Shown: one piece after another, positions 25,163 to 32,995 of the stretch
Layout: each line of letters opens with the position of its first letter
Numbering within the stretch: the first letter of the stretch is position 1
Source of the DNA: Streptomyces sp. MA5143a
Lineage (GTDB): Bacteria; Actinomycetota; Actinomycetes; Streptomycetales; Streptomycetaceae
NCBI RefSeq assembly: GCF_900290235.1
Contig: NZ_OLMK01000083.1
Span: 1-46,420, forward strand
Direction: 5' to 3'
DNA: 46,420 nucleotides
Made by a program: the position numbers and the translations under genes
The notes under the pieces: generated by a model
What the model was told of the DNA's origin: nothing
The model's input: only the letters and a program-made list of their open reading frames with translations
The model's database searches: none

Positions 25163-26284
25163 GTGACCACCGCGTCCACCTCCCGTGCCGCCGACGTTCT
25201 CTCCCGGCCCGTCAGGATCAACGGTCTGACCGTTCCGAACCGGATCGCCATGGCTCCCATGACGCGGGTCTTCTCGCCCGGCGGTGTGCCGGGTGCGGAC
25301 GTCGCCTCGTACTACGGCCGGCGGGCCGCCGCGGGCGTCGGCCTGATCGTGACCGAGGGCACCTATGTCGGACACGAGACGGCCGGTGACCTGGACGGCG
25401 TGCCGCGCTTCGCCGGTGAGGAGCAGCTCGCCGGATGGGCGAAGGTCGCCGAGGCCGTGCACGCCGGCGGCGGCACGATCGTGCCGCAGCTGTGGCACAT
25501 CGGCACCGTCCGCCAGCAGGGCAAGCTCTTCCCCGACGCCCCGGTCCTCGGCCCCTCCGGTCTGCGGGTCGACGGCACGCCCGCCGAGGGCGGCCGCGCC
25601 ATGACGCAGGCCGACATCGACGAGGTCGTGGCCGCGTTCGCGCGGTCCGCCGCCGACGCCGAGCGCGTCGGCATGGACGGCGTCGAGATCCACGGCGCCC
25701 ACGGCTACCTCGTCGACCAGTTCCTCTGGGAGCGCACCAACCGCCGCACCGACGCCTACGGCGGTGACCTCGTCGCCCGCACCAAGTTCGCGGCCGAGAT
25801 CGTGGCGGCCGTACGGGCCTCCGTGTCCCCCGACTTCCCCGTCATCTTCCGCTACTCGCAGTGGAAGCAGGAGGCGTACGACGCGCGCCTCGCCCAGACG
25901 CCCCAGGAGCTGGAGGCGCTGCTGAGCCCGCTCGTCGCGGCCGGTGTCGACGCGTTCCACGCCTCGACGCGCCGCTACTGGCAGGCGGAGTTCGAGGGCT
26001 CCGAGCTGAACCTCGCGGGCTGGACGAAGAAGCTCACCGGCAAGCCCACCATCACGGTCGGCTCGGTCGGTCTCGACGGCGAGTTCATCGCCGCGTTCGC
26101 CGGCGAGAGTTCCTCGACCAAGGCCATCGACGACCTGCTCGACGGTCTGGAGGCCGAGGAGTTCGACCTCGTCGCCGTGGGCCGCGCGCTGCTCCAGGAC
26201 CCGGAGTGGGCGGCGAAGGTGCTCGACGGCCGCTTCGACGAGCTGAAGGCGTTCGAGCCGGCCGCCCTGGGCTCGCTGAGCTGA
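25163..26284 (+). CDS. NADH:flavin oxidoreductase, Old Yellow Enzyme family
   Basis: 373 residues forming an FMN TIM barrel. Seen: PVRINGLTVPNRIAMAPMTR at the N-terminus, QLWHIGTV, HGAHGYLVDQFL near 177-188 (the His pair that binds the carbonyl substrate), and VGRALLQDPEW near 340 for the FMN phosphate. It should reduce activated C=C bonds with NAD(P)H; natural substrate unknown. GTG at 25163 is preceded by GAGGAG; the much longer upstream frame would overlap groEL2. The upstream 25100-25130 has TTGACG and ATGCACATGCAT, a possible promoter and operator. Confidence 0.88.
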   Translation: MTTASTSRAADVLSRPVRINGLTVPNRIAMAPMTRVFSPGGVPGADVASYYGRRAAAGVGLIVTEGTYVGHETAGDLDGVPRFAGEEQLAGWAKVAEAVHAGGGTIVPQLWHIGTVRQQGKLFPDAPVLGPSGLRVDGTPAEGGRAMTQADIDEVVAAFARSAADAERVGMDGVEIHGAHGYLVDQFLWERTNRRTDAYGGDLVARTKFAAEIVAAVRASVSPDFPVIFRYSQWKQEAYDARLAQTPQELEALLSPLVAAGVDAFHASTRRYWQAEFEGSELNLAGWTKKLTGKPTITVGSVGLDGEFIAAFAGESSSTKAIDDLLDGLEAEEFDLVAVGRALLQDPEWAAKVLDGRFDELKAFEPAALGSLS

Positions 26285-26391
26285 GCATGCCACCGGGCCC
26301 GGACTTTTCGCCAAGTCTCCCCAGTACCCGGCGGTAGTGATCCAATTCCGCTGAATCCGTCGCTGTAGTGTCGTGGGCGCAGCGTCGCACG

Positions 26392-26437
26392 GGCACCTCA
26401 ACTGCCAGCCCATGAGCGGCAGTTGAGGTGCCTTTTT
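26392..26437 (+). terminator. Rho-independent terminator after the OYE gene
   Basis: A perfect 15-bp stem (GGCACCTCAACTGCC and complement) with an 11-base loop and the tract TTTTT, one of the few canonical U-tract terminators in this GC-rich window. Confidence 0.93.
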
Positions 26438-26489
26438 GTTGCGCGACCGCTCCCCTTCATCCCCCCCACGAACGGGACGAGACAAGCTC

Positions 26490-27107
26490 ATGGCACGACA
26501 CAAGCTCACCCTGAAGCGCAAGCGGCTCATCGCGGCCGTCGCCGCCGTCGGCGCGGTCGCCGGCGGTCTCGGCATCGCGGCCGGCGCGAACGCCAGTGAG
26601 TCGAAGAAGCAGCCCGTGGTCAAGATCGTCGTGAGGTCGGTCCTCGCTCCGGCGGCCACCGCGGACGTGGCACCGGCGGTCACCTACGACACCACGCTCG
26701 CGCCGCTCGGCGCCCGCGTCCAGGTCAAGGAGGAACTGCGGCGCGACGGCGGCACACGGATCGAACTGCGGCTGCGTGACCTGGTCGCGAACCGCGCGTA
26801 CGGCGCTCACGTCCACACCAAGCCGTGCGGCAGGCTGCCCGCCGACGCCGGGCCGCACTACCAGGACCAGGCCGACCCGGTGCAGCCGTCCGTCGACCCG
26901 GAGTTCGCCAACCCCGACAACGAGGTGTGGCTGGACGTCAACACCAACAAGGACGGCTCGGCGCGTGCGATCGCCACGGTGGACTGGCGGTTCCGGGCGG
27001 GCGGGGCGCGTTCGGTGGTGCTGCACGAGAAGAGCACGGCCACGCACGAGGGGCACGCGGGCACGGCGGGTGCCCGGCTGGCCTGCGTGAACGTGCCGTT
27101 CAAGTAG
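26490..27107 (+). CDS. Secreted superoxide dismutase-like (Cu/Zn family) protein
   Basis: 205 residues. A basic start (RHKLTLKRKR) plus a hydrophobic segment and AxA site (GANA, about residue 33) make a Sec signal peptide. The mature part follows the Cu/Zn SOD fold: GAHVHTKPCG (copper His pair), a PHYQ His, DVNTNKDGS, VVLHEK (late copper His), and GTAGARLACVNV with the disulfide Cys pair. The loop that normally holds two further zinc His is replaced by ADPVQPSVDPEFANPDNE, so the zinc site seems lost. It may be a Cu-only enzyme or a structural relative without dismutase activity. ATG at 26490. Confidence 0.75.
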   Translation: MARHKLTLKRKRLIAAVAAVGAVAGGLGIAAGANASESKKQPVVKIVVRSVLAPAATADVAPAVTYDTTLAPLGARVQVKEELRRDGGTRIELRLRDLVANRAYGAHVHTKPCGRLPADAGPHYQDQADPVQPSVDPEFANPDNEVWLDVNTNKDGSARAIATVDWRFRAGGARSVVLHEKSTATHEGHAGTAGARLACVNVPFK

Positions 27108-27128
27108 GCGGCTGAGGGGCCGGGCCGG

Positions 27129-27809
27129 TCAGTCCGCGTAGTCCTTGAGCTTCTCGGTTTCCAGTGTGATGCCGACGGGAGCGGGGATCTCCACGGTCGC
27201 GCCCCACGGGTGGGAGTCGGTCTGCTGGTACCGGCCGTCCTTCGGTTCGCTGAACACGATGACCGTGTGGTAGTCCCGGTCGATGAGGAGATAGACGGGG
27301 ATCTCGGCCGCCGCGTACCCGACGGGCTTGTCGACGCGGTCGCGGCGGTCGGTGTCACGGTCGTGGGAGGTGATCTCGACGGCCATGAGGGCGCCGTCGG
27401 GGTCGGACCAGTTTCCGTGGCCCCTGAAGTGGCCCTCTGGCGCCAGGAAGCCGTCCGTGAGGGCGCGGCCCTTGCGGTACGCCTCGGCCTTGACGCCCCG
27501 CTCGGGCATGAGGTTCAGCTCGGGGCGCTGCTGCATGCACTGGCGCAGCAGCCACATGAAGATCTCGCCGTGGTTGCCGTCCGGCATGGCCTTGACTACT
27601 ACCTTTCCGCTGATGTACTCGAGCCGTACGGTTTCCGGGGCCGCGGCGGCCAGTTCCTCGAACTCGTCGACGTCGAGCGGGCCGTGCCGGACGCACAGCC
27701 TCCCGCCGAGGAACTCCAGCCGGTTCCGCAGCTCCCTGGGGGCCCTGCGGACGAGTTCCTCGAAGTCCTCGACGGACATCTGCGGGTGCTCAGCGGTGTC
27801 AGGGGTCAT
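27129..27809 (-). CDS. Uma2-family (DUF820) putative endonuclease
   Basis: 226 residues with the restriction-like PD-(D/E)XK fold pattern: FLAPEG, DPDGALMAVEITS (acidic residues) and KPVGYAAAEIPVYLLIDRD. Uma2 proteins are abundant in streptomycetes and cyanobacteria; biological roles are unknown. ATG at 27809 has an excellent GGAAGGAGG site; the longer frame to 28052 lacks homology and overlaps the region next to the neighbouring gene. It converges with the SOD-like gene (21-base gap). Confidence 0.82.
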   Translation of the reverse strand: MTPDTAEHPQMSVEDFEELVRRAPRELRNRLEFLGGRLCVRHGPLDVDEFEELAAAAPETVRLEYISGKVVVKAMPDGNHGEIFMWLLRQCMQQRPELNLMPERGVKAEAYRKGRALTDGFLAPEGHFRGHGNWSDPDGALMAVEITSHDRDTDRRDRVDKPVGYAAAEIPVYLLIDRDYHTVIVFSEPKDGRYQQTDSHPWGATVEIPAPVGITLETEKLKDYAD

Positions 27810-27868
27810 GGTGTCGCCTCCTTCCTCCCATCGTGCCCCGGCATGGTGGCGGCGGACCGTAGGAGCGG

Positions 27869-28789
27869 TCATACGGGTGTCCTCTCTCGTGGCTTCAGGG
27901 ACATCGCCGCACGGATCTCCGCCGCGCGGGCGTGGACCGAGGCAGATGAGAGGGGCGCCTTGTGGCGCGTGAGGGCGCGTTCGCCCCGGCAGGCGCCGCA
28001 GGTGCCGCCCGGCAGGGCCTCGGGGCGGCCCGGGGTGCGGCAGGTGGCGCACTCCAGCATGCGGAGCGGTGGCCGTACGGGCTCCGGCCCCCGTTCCCGC
28101 TCCGGTTCCGGCTCAGGTGGCAGCTTGCTGGTGAGGCGGGTGCGGAGGAGGGCCGCCGGGCTGTGGACCGGGGTGGGGAGGCCCGTGGTGAGGGCCTGGT
28201 GGATCGTCTCGTCCGTGGCGCCGCGCTCGAACCAGGGGAGGAGGAGCGGGGCCAGGGCCGCGCAGTCCGCCTGGGAGAGGGACAGGGACGGGGTCGTACG
28301 GCCGAGGGCCGCGAGCAGGATGTGGGCCCGGGACCGGGTCGGACGGGCCCGCTCGGGGTCCTCCCGCTGCGCCTCCGGGACGCCGCCCCGCGTGAAGCTT
28401 GCCCACCAGCCGTCGTCCCGCGCGGTTCGGGAGAACCACGATCGGGTGATCCAGCGGGTACTGCCCGACTCGGCGGTCAGATGTTCGCGCCCCCGGCGCA
28501 AGTGACCGGCCTCTTGGAGCCTGTTGAGGGCCGTACGCAGCGCGCACTGGCCGTACGGGAGCGTCTTGGCCAGCGTCTTCACGGAGATGTCGGCGCCGTC
28601 GGGGAGGCGGTCGATGTACGCGGCGATCGCGGCTTCGCGGGGCGGGAGGTGCGCGAAGTCGTGCGCGGAGCGGGGGTGTTGGCCGGGGGCGGCGCGCTTG
28701 CCGTAGCCCGGGTTGGCCATGGGGTGGGACGACCCGAGCGGGGAAGCGTGCGCGGGCAGGGGAGCGCTACTAAGCTTGGCGTCAGCCAT
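27869..28789 (-). CDS. Winged-helix DNA-binding protein with C-terminal zinc ribbon
   Basis: 306 residues. Residues 45-105 (PREAAIAAYIDRLPDGADISV, then TLAKTLPYGQCALRTALNRLQEAGHLRR) form a winged helix of the MarR/GntR-like sort; a middle helical part and a proline- and Glu-rich linker follow; CATCRTPG and TCGACRGE near 260-280 make a CxxC/CxxC zinc ribbon. Proteins of this architecture are common in Streptomyces, often near mobile DNA, without known function. ATG at 28789. The leader has two stem-loops directly before the start, suggesting post-transcriptional control. Confidence 0.72.
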   Translation of the reverse strand: MADAKLSSAPLPAHASPLGSSHPMANPGYGKRAAPGQHPRSAHDFAHLPPREAAIAAYIDRLPDGADISVKTLAKTLPYGQCALRTALNRLQEAGHLRRGREHLTAESGSTRWITRSWFSRTARDDGWWASFTRGGVPEAQREDPERARPTRSRAHILLAALGRTTPSLSLSQADCAALAPLLLPWFERGATDETIHQALTTGLPTPVHSPAALLRTRLTSKLPPEPEPERERGPEPVRPPLRMLECATCRTPGRPEALPGGTCGACRGERALTRHKAPLSSASVHARAAEIRAAMSLKPRERTPV

Positions 28790-28791
28790 GG

Positions 28792-28857
28792 GATCGAACT
28801 TTCTCTTCGATCTTGTAGGTCAGGCCCCCGCAGGTGTTGGTAGCACCTGGCGGGGGC
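28792..28857 (-). promoter_or_regulatory. Structured leader with two hairpins before the 28789 start
   Basis: In mRNA order: GCCCCCGCCAGGTG/CACCTGCGGGGGC (28857-28824, one bulge, 7-base loop), then GATCGAA/TTCGATC (28812-28792) with GAGAAAG, the likely ribosome binding site, in its loop three bases before ATG. Read on the plus strand, the first hairpin is followed by TGTTTT, so it could also stop antisense transcription. Confidence 0.55.
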
Positions 28858-29189
28858 TGTTTTGTCTGCGCGCACGCTATCAGCACGATCACGGTGCGTG
28901 GCAACTTGAACGCGGGACGTCAACATGCCGGGTGGGAGGGTGGGTTGGGGCCCACCTCCCATTCCTTGAAAAGAGGGCTCGAAGCTCGGGGCTTGAGCCT
29001 CGGGGCGGCTTGGCGGGCCGTTAATTCGCTCGCTGGGTGGGGCGGCTCCCGCGTACGGTGGGCGCACTCTGACGAACGCGCTCCCCAGAAGTACGCCGCA
29101 GAACGGGAGCAACCGCGCGAGACGGCGCGGGCCATGGAGGGGCGGCAGTGACTTTGCCCTGCCCTTCTACCGTTCAGGAGTGCTCTGCC
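28858..29189. other. Intergenic region between divergent genes
   Basis: About 330 bases. A GC hairpin, GGGAGGGTGGG against CCCACCTCCC, lies near 28930-28960. The rest is a likely promoter region for the two divergent genes; no gene recognised. Confidence 0.35.
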
Positions 29190-30095
29190 ATGAGCCCCGT
29201 TTCCGTACCCGTGTCCGCGCCTGCGTCCAAGTCCGCTTCCGTGCCCGTCGGGCTCGGGCTGCCCGTCGACGATCCCGCCGGACTGCTGACCTGGGCCCGG
29301 CTCGCCGACGACTCGCCCTTCTCGACGCTCGGCATCCTCGACCGTCTCGTCTACGACAACCCCGACCCGTTGGTCGCGCTGTCCGCCCTCGCCGGGGCGA
29401 CGAGCCGTGTCCGCGTCCAGACCGAGGTGCTCCTCGCCCCGCACTACAACACCGCGATCCTCGCCAAGCAGACGGCCACGCTCGACCGGATGTCCGGCGG
29501 GCGCTTCACGCTCGGCATCGGGATCGGCGGGCGCGAGGACGACTGCCGGGTCGCGGGCATCGACATCCGGCGGCGCGGACGCCGACTCGACGAGCAGATG
29601 GAGCAGTTGAGGTGGGCGTGGGCCGGCCGACCGTACGCCGAGGGCGTCGGCGCGGTCGGGCCACTGCCCGCCACCCCCGGCGGCCCCGAGGTCCTCTTCG
29701 GCGGCTTCGCCCCCGCCGCGCTCGAACGCGTCGCCCGGTGGGGCGACGGCTTCCTCGGGGCGGCGCTGCCCCCGGCGTACATGGACCGGATGTTCCGCGA
29801 CGTCGAGACGGCGTGGGAGAAGTACGGCAGGGAGGGGCGCCCGAAGCTCGTGGCCCAGGCGAGCGTCGCGCTGGGGGCGCCGTCCGTGGTGGCCGACGCC
29901 CGCGCGAACCTGCTGCGCTACTACGCGTTCACGGGGCGCGCCGCGTACATGGCGGAGGGGCTCCTCACCACGCCGGACGCGATCCGGGCGGCGGTCGCCG
30001 GATACGCGGGGATCGGGGCGGACGAGGTGATCCTCTACTGCTGGGCGGCCGACCCCGACCAGGTCACGCGGCTGGCGGAGGCCGTCTTCGCCTAG
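29190..30095 (+). CDS. LLM-class flavin-dependent oxidoreductase
   Basis: 301 residues of the bacterial luciferase-like family (FMN or F420 dependent). Seen: TSRVRVQTEVLLAPHYN, AKQTATLDRMSGGRFTLGIGIGGREDD (the FMN/F420 loop), PEVLFGGFAPAALERVARWGDGFLG, and a C-terminal YCWAADPDQVTRLAEAVF. Substrate unknown. ATG at 29190 with AGGAG ten bases upstream is preferred over GTG 29148. The stop TAG is the first three bases of the 66-bp palindrome at 30093, so the last residues of the native protein may have been changed by the insertion, though the family usually ends about here. Confidence 0.85.
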   Translation: MSPVSVPVSAPASKSASVPVGLGLPVDDPAGLLTWARLADDSPFSTLGILDRLVYDNPDPLVALSALAGATSRVRVQTEVLLAPHYNTAILAKQTATLDRMSGGRFTLGIGIGGREDDCRVAGIDIRRRGRRLDEQMEQLRWAWAGRPYAEGVGAVGPLPATPGGPEVLFGGFAPAALERVARWGDGFLGAALPPAYMDRMFRDVETAWEKYGREGRPKLVAQASVALGAPSVVADARANLLRYYAFTGRAAYMAEGLLTTPDAIRAAVAGYAGIGADEVILYCWAADPDQVTRLAEAVFA

Positions 30096-30158
30096 GGCGC
30101 GTTGCGAAAGTAGCGTCGTCTGCCCGAAGGGCAGACGGGACTTTCGCAACACGCCCTA
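30093..30158. mobile_element. 66-bp palindromic MITE-like element, complete copy
   Basis: Ends TAGGGCGCGTTGCGAAAGT and, in reverse, TAGGGCGTGTTGCGAAAGTC, form inverted repeats of about 30 bp around a short CGAAG centre. Half of another copy is at 1-32. The outermost TAG on each strand is the stop codon of the flanking convergent gene (luciferase-like on plus, DUF397 on minus). The folded RNA would also make a strong bidirectional terminator. Palindrome and stops are seen directly; mobility is inferred. Confidence 0.75.
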
Positions 30159-30410
30159 GCGCCGCCTCAGGTCTTCGACGAACAGGGACCACGCCTCGGC
30201 CCGGAACACGAGCGCCGGGCCGAGGGGGGTCTTTGAGTCGCGGACGGGGATGACAGCGGGGAGGCCGTCGCCGACTTCGAGGCAGTTGTCCCCGCCGCCG
30301 CCGCTGTACGTCGACTTGCGCCAGCGAGCGACCTCCAGGCAGTTGCCACCGCCACCGCCGCTGTAGCTCGACTTGTGCCATATGGCGGTGGTCAGGTCGA
30401 AGTCAGGCAT
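30156..30410 (-). CDS. DUF397 protein with a duplicated N-terminal motif
   Basis: 84 residues. DUF397 signature appears twice: WHKSSYSGGGGGNCLEVA (about 11-28) and WRKSTYSGGGGDNCLEVG (30-47), the second followed by the rest of the domain (VPVRDSK-like, then LVFRAEAWSLFVEDL). The usual C-terminal Gly-Glu-Phe tail is missing; the frame ends in the TAG of the palindromic element. DUF397 proteins are encoded directly after XRE regulators and are thought to act with them (BldB/WhiJ-like modules, in some cases antitoxin-like). The ATG at 30410 overlaps the XRE stop by eight bases, the usual coupling. Confidence 0.85.
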   Translation of the reverse strand: MPDFDLTTAIWHKSSYSGGGGGNCLEVARWRKSTYSGGGGDNCLEVGDGLPAVIPVRDSKTPLGPALVFRAEAWSLFVEDLRRR

Positions 30411-31242
30411 TGTCCTCATGGGCATAATCCTGCGCCAACGCCTCGATCAGGGCCAGGGACTTCTCAGGCGGGAGAGCGGAGGCCGCGAGCAGTTCAAACG
30501 TGAGCCTGAGCTGGTTGACGAGGGCCGGGTCGTCCTCCAGCCGTCCCACGCGCACGCCTTCGAAGTAGACCAGCGGAGGCGCGTCGTCGAACTCCATGAG
30601 CTTCAGGGCGCCCTCCATGGCTGTGTGCGCTCCCGCGCTGAACGGTAGTACCTGCACGATGACCCGGCTCCTGCGTGCCAGACTCGCGACGTGGGTCAGG
30701 GCTGCCGCCATGACGGCTCGGCCGCCGGTTTCCCGCCGCAGCGACGCTTCGTCAAGCACCACCCACAGCAATGGTTTTGTTGGGTCATCAAGTAGACGGG
30801 CCCGTGCCATACGGCCCTCCACCCACCCGTCGATGACCTCCTCCGGGGCCGTGGGGGCGTAGGCGCGGTTCACGGCCCGTGCATAGGCGGCCGTCTGCAC
30901 CAGCCCGGGGATCAGCACCGGCGCGTACTCCCTGATCGCCGTAGCCCGTGCCTCCGCCTCTGCCGCCTCCGCGAAGTGCTCGGGGTATCGGGACTTGGAC
31001 GCTGCCTTGCAGTTCCGTAAGAAGAAGTCCCCCGTGTCGAGCGCGAGGTCGATCGGCCGCGCGATCTCCGGCTGCATGCGCCGTACCGCCGACTCCAGCT
31101 GGCCCACGAACGAGCCGCTCACGAACAACCGTTGGCCCAGGTCCTCCTGGCTCAGGCCCGCCTTCTCCCTGGCGTGGCGCAGCTCCGCGCCCAGGAGCGC
31201 GCGGGGTGATGACGACGGGTCGAGGTCCTTCGGTCCGGGCGT
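30403..31242 (-). CDS. XRE-family regulator (DUF5753 type) with apparent ACG start
   Basis: About 279 residues if begun at ACG 31242. N-terminal helix-turn-helix (LLGAELRHAREKAGLSQEDL, then FVSGSFVGQLESA), then the C-terminal DUF5753 sensor-like domain (YAPVLIPGLVQTAAYARAV; GGRAVMAAALTHVA; VQVLPFSAGAH). No ATG, GTG or TTG exists in frame upstream of the recognition helix: the first is TTG 31128, which would delete half the HTH. AGGGGAG stands seven bases before ACG 31242, exactly where a start codon is expected. Either ACG is used or a start codon has been lost. Operon with the DUF397 gene; divergent from two small genes that are likely its targets or partners. Confidence 0.75.
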   Translation of the reverse strand, partial: TPGPKDLDPSSSPRALLGAELRHAREKAGLSQEDLGQRLFVSGSFVGQLESAVRRMQPEIARPIDLALDTGDFFLRNCKAASKSRYPEHFAEAAEAEARATAIREYAPVLIPGLVQTAAYARAVNRAYAPTAPEEVIDGWVEGRMARARLLDDPTKPLLWVVLDEASLRRETGGRAVMAAALTHVASLARRSRVIVQVLPFSAGAHTAMEGALKLMEFDDAPPLVYFEGVRVGRLEDDPALVNQLRLTFELLAASALPPEKSLALIEALAQDYAHEDNA

Positions 31243-31356
31243 GGTCGTGCTCCCCTGTCCAGCAGTCCCCCTGTTGGGGCGTCGTATCTGGCCAGGCTAG
31301 ACACCCCTCGACCACGCTGTGTGGTGAATCTGCAACCCAGCGTGGAGGAAGTGGCC

Positions 31357-31605
31357 GTGGAGAACAGAACAGCCGCGGCGAACGGACGGCGGCGCCCGGA
31401 ACGGATTCTCGCCCTGACGACCGAGGAGGCCGTCGAGCAACTCGACCAGGCCCTGCGCGCCGTCGGGATCATCCTGCCGTCGCTGGGTATCGACCCGGTG
31501 ACCGGCGCGAGCGACCAGCCGTTCCCCCTCGTGCGGCTGGGCTGCTGCAACATGACCGTCGCCGCCCGGCTCGCCGCCGTCCTGCGCAAGGCGGCCGAGA
31601 CGTGA
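31357..31605 (+). CDS. Small hypothetical protein next to XRE regulator
   Basis: 82 residues, no membrane segment. Contains EQLDQALRAVGIILPSLGIDPVTG and LGCCNMTVAARLAAVL; I know similar small proteins beside XRE/DUF397 pairs in Streptomyces but not their role. GTG at 31357 follows GGAGGA at seven bases, better than GTG 31321. Its stop overlaps the next start (GTGA). Confidence 0.7.
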   Translation: MENRTAAANGRRRPERILALTTEEAVEQLDQALRAVGIILPSLGIDPVTGASDQPFPLVRLGCCNMTVAARLAAVLRKAAET

Positions 31606-31811
31606 CCGCGCGGCGGTCGTACGCCGTGGACGTACGGGACGGGCGGCTCGGCGAGGTGATGGGGGAGGAGGGCGGCTACGTCCAGTTGAGACCCGTCGGC
31701 GGTGGCCGGGAGTGGGACTGCCCTCCCGGCTCGCTGCGGGAGGCCGCGCCGGGAGACGTGCTGCGCGCTCGGGTGCGGCAGGTCAACGCGCAGGGACGGC
31801 TGCCGTGTTGA
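31602..31811 (+). CDS. Small hypothetical protein, coupled to the preceding gene
   Basis: 69 residues: ARRSYAVDVRDGRLGEVM, then GGYVQLRPVGGGREWDCPPG. A small beta-rich protein of a type found with XRE/DUF397 modules; function unknown. GTG at 31602 overlaps the upstream stop by four bases, so the two are translationally coupled. Confidence 0.7.
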   Translation: MTARRSYAVDVRDGRLGEVMGEEGGYVQLRPVGGGREWDCPPGSLREAAPGDVLRARVRQVNAQGRLPC

Positions 31812-31875
31812 GTGCTTGGTGGCAGTTGGTGTAAGGGTGCCCCGTTGGGGGTTCTTCGTGCCACGATGGGCGGTC

Positions 31876-32754
31876 ATGGAGCGTCGGGGGATGGGGGACG
31901 GGATGGCGTTGCGCAGGGTGCTAGGGGTGGCGTGTCTGGTCGCGCTGGTGTGCGGGTGCAGTGGGTCGGGTGGCTCGGGTGACGCGGACCGGCCTCGGTC
32001 GGGGAAGCCGGGGAAGTCGGCGTCCGCGTCGGCATCCGCGTCGACCTCCGGGAAGGCCGGGGGTGGGCGGGCCGACGTGACGTTCATGCCGCAGGAGCCC
32101 GTGAGCGCGCAGGCGTTGGAGCGGACCGCCGAGCTGATCCGGGAACGGGCGGTGAAGGCCGGGCTGGGTGGCGTGAAGGTGACCGTCGAGGACAAGAGCC
32201 AGATCACGGTGTCCGGTCCGGCCGCCCGGCGGGAGACGTTGGAGGCGCTCGGGCAGCCGGCGGAGCTGGCGTTCCGGCCGGTGCGGACCACGGCCGCCGA
32301 GACGGGTGTGGAGAAGTGCCCGGGCGCGATGGAGGCTTCCCCGTCGGAGCCGCTCACCGCGTGCGGGGAGTACCAGGGCACCGTCTCCACGTACCAGCTC
32401 GGACCGGCCGAGGTGGCCGGTACGGACCTGTCCGAGGCCGAGGCCGCGTACGACGCGAAGCGCGGCAGCGGCTGGTACGTGAAGCTGGACTTCACCGCGG
32501 CGGGCGGGGCGAAGTTCGCCGACATCACCGGGCGGTTGTCGACGCAGCCCCCGCCGCAGAACCAGTTCGCCATCGTCCTCGACGGCATCGTCGTGTCCGC
32601 CCCCAGCGTGAGCAGCGCGATCACCGGCGGCAAGGCGGAGATCTCCGGCAGCTTCACCAAGCAGGAGGCCCAGCAGTTGGCCGCCCAGGTGAACACGGGT
32701 GCCCTGCCGGTCCACCTGTCGGTGTCGAGCGTGACGACGGTGCGCGTGGACTAG
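31876..32754 (+). CDS. SecD-like lipoprotein (P1 head domain only)
   Basis: 292 residues. A hydrophobic start ends in LVCGC, a lipobox; a Ser/Ala/Lys-rich spacer follows. The remainder matches the first periplasmic domain of SecD: LAFRPV, GWYVKLDFTAAGGAKFADIT, FAIVLDGIVVSAPSV and GKAEISGSFTKQEAQQLA with NTGALP. The six membrane helices of SecD are absent, so it cannot be the translocase subunit itself; it may assist secretion or simply reuse the fold. Three ATG codons (31876, 31891, 31903) compete as start; GGGGGACGG favours the last. Confidence 0.8.
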   Translation: MERRGMGDGMALRRVLGVACLVALVCGCSGSGGSGDADRPRSGKPGKSASASASASTSGKAGGGRADVTFMPQEPVSAQALERTAELIRERAVKAGLGGVKVTVEDKSQITVSGPAARRETLEALGQPAELAFRPVRTTAAETGVEKCPGAMEASPSEPLTACGEYQGTVSTYQLGPAEVAGTDLSEAEAAYDAKRGSGWYVKLDFTAAGGAKFADITGRLSTQPPPQNQFAIVLDGIVVSAPSVSSAITGGKAEISGSFTKQEAQQLAAQVNTGALPVHLSVSSVTTVRVD

Positions 32755-32995
32755 CGAGCTCGTGGCCGACATGCGCGCCCTGCTGCACCGCCGGGCCGGG
32801 GTCGAGGAAACCCGGCCTTACCGGCCCGGAATCGGGTGAACCGGATGCCTGGCGGGCACACGTAGTCACAACTCGCTCGACAATCTGTGGCTCTATCCGC
32901 GTCGACCCCTTGCCAGAGGAGCGAGGCAGGGCAAGCATGAGGCAGCTCGTTTGAGCCGAAACAACACCCTCTCTCTTCCGCCCGACAGGTGAGGT
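32755..32995. other. Intergenic region with possible gene tail
   Basis: A plus-strand frame right after the SecD-like stop reads ELVADMRALLHRRAGV and stops near 32838; it resembles the C-terminal helix of another protein and may be a remnant. The second half is a likely promoter for the permease gene. Confidence 0.25.

Noticed and set aside
28790..28812. Possible tRNA fragment (GATCGAA resembling a T-loop)
   Set aside because: No acceptor or anticodon stem can be built around it; it is better explained as a leader hairpin.
30788..31315. 175-codon minus frame with a good-looking ATG/GTG start overlapping the XRE gene
   Set aside because: It is out of frame with the HTH and DUF5753 motifs and has no recognisable domain.
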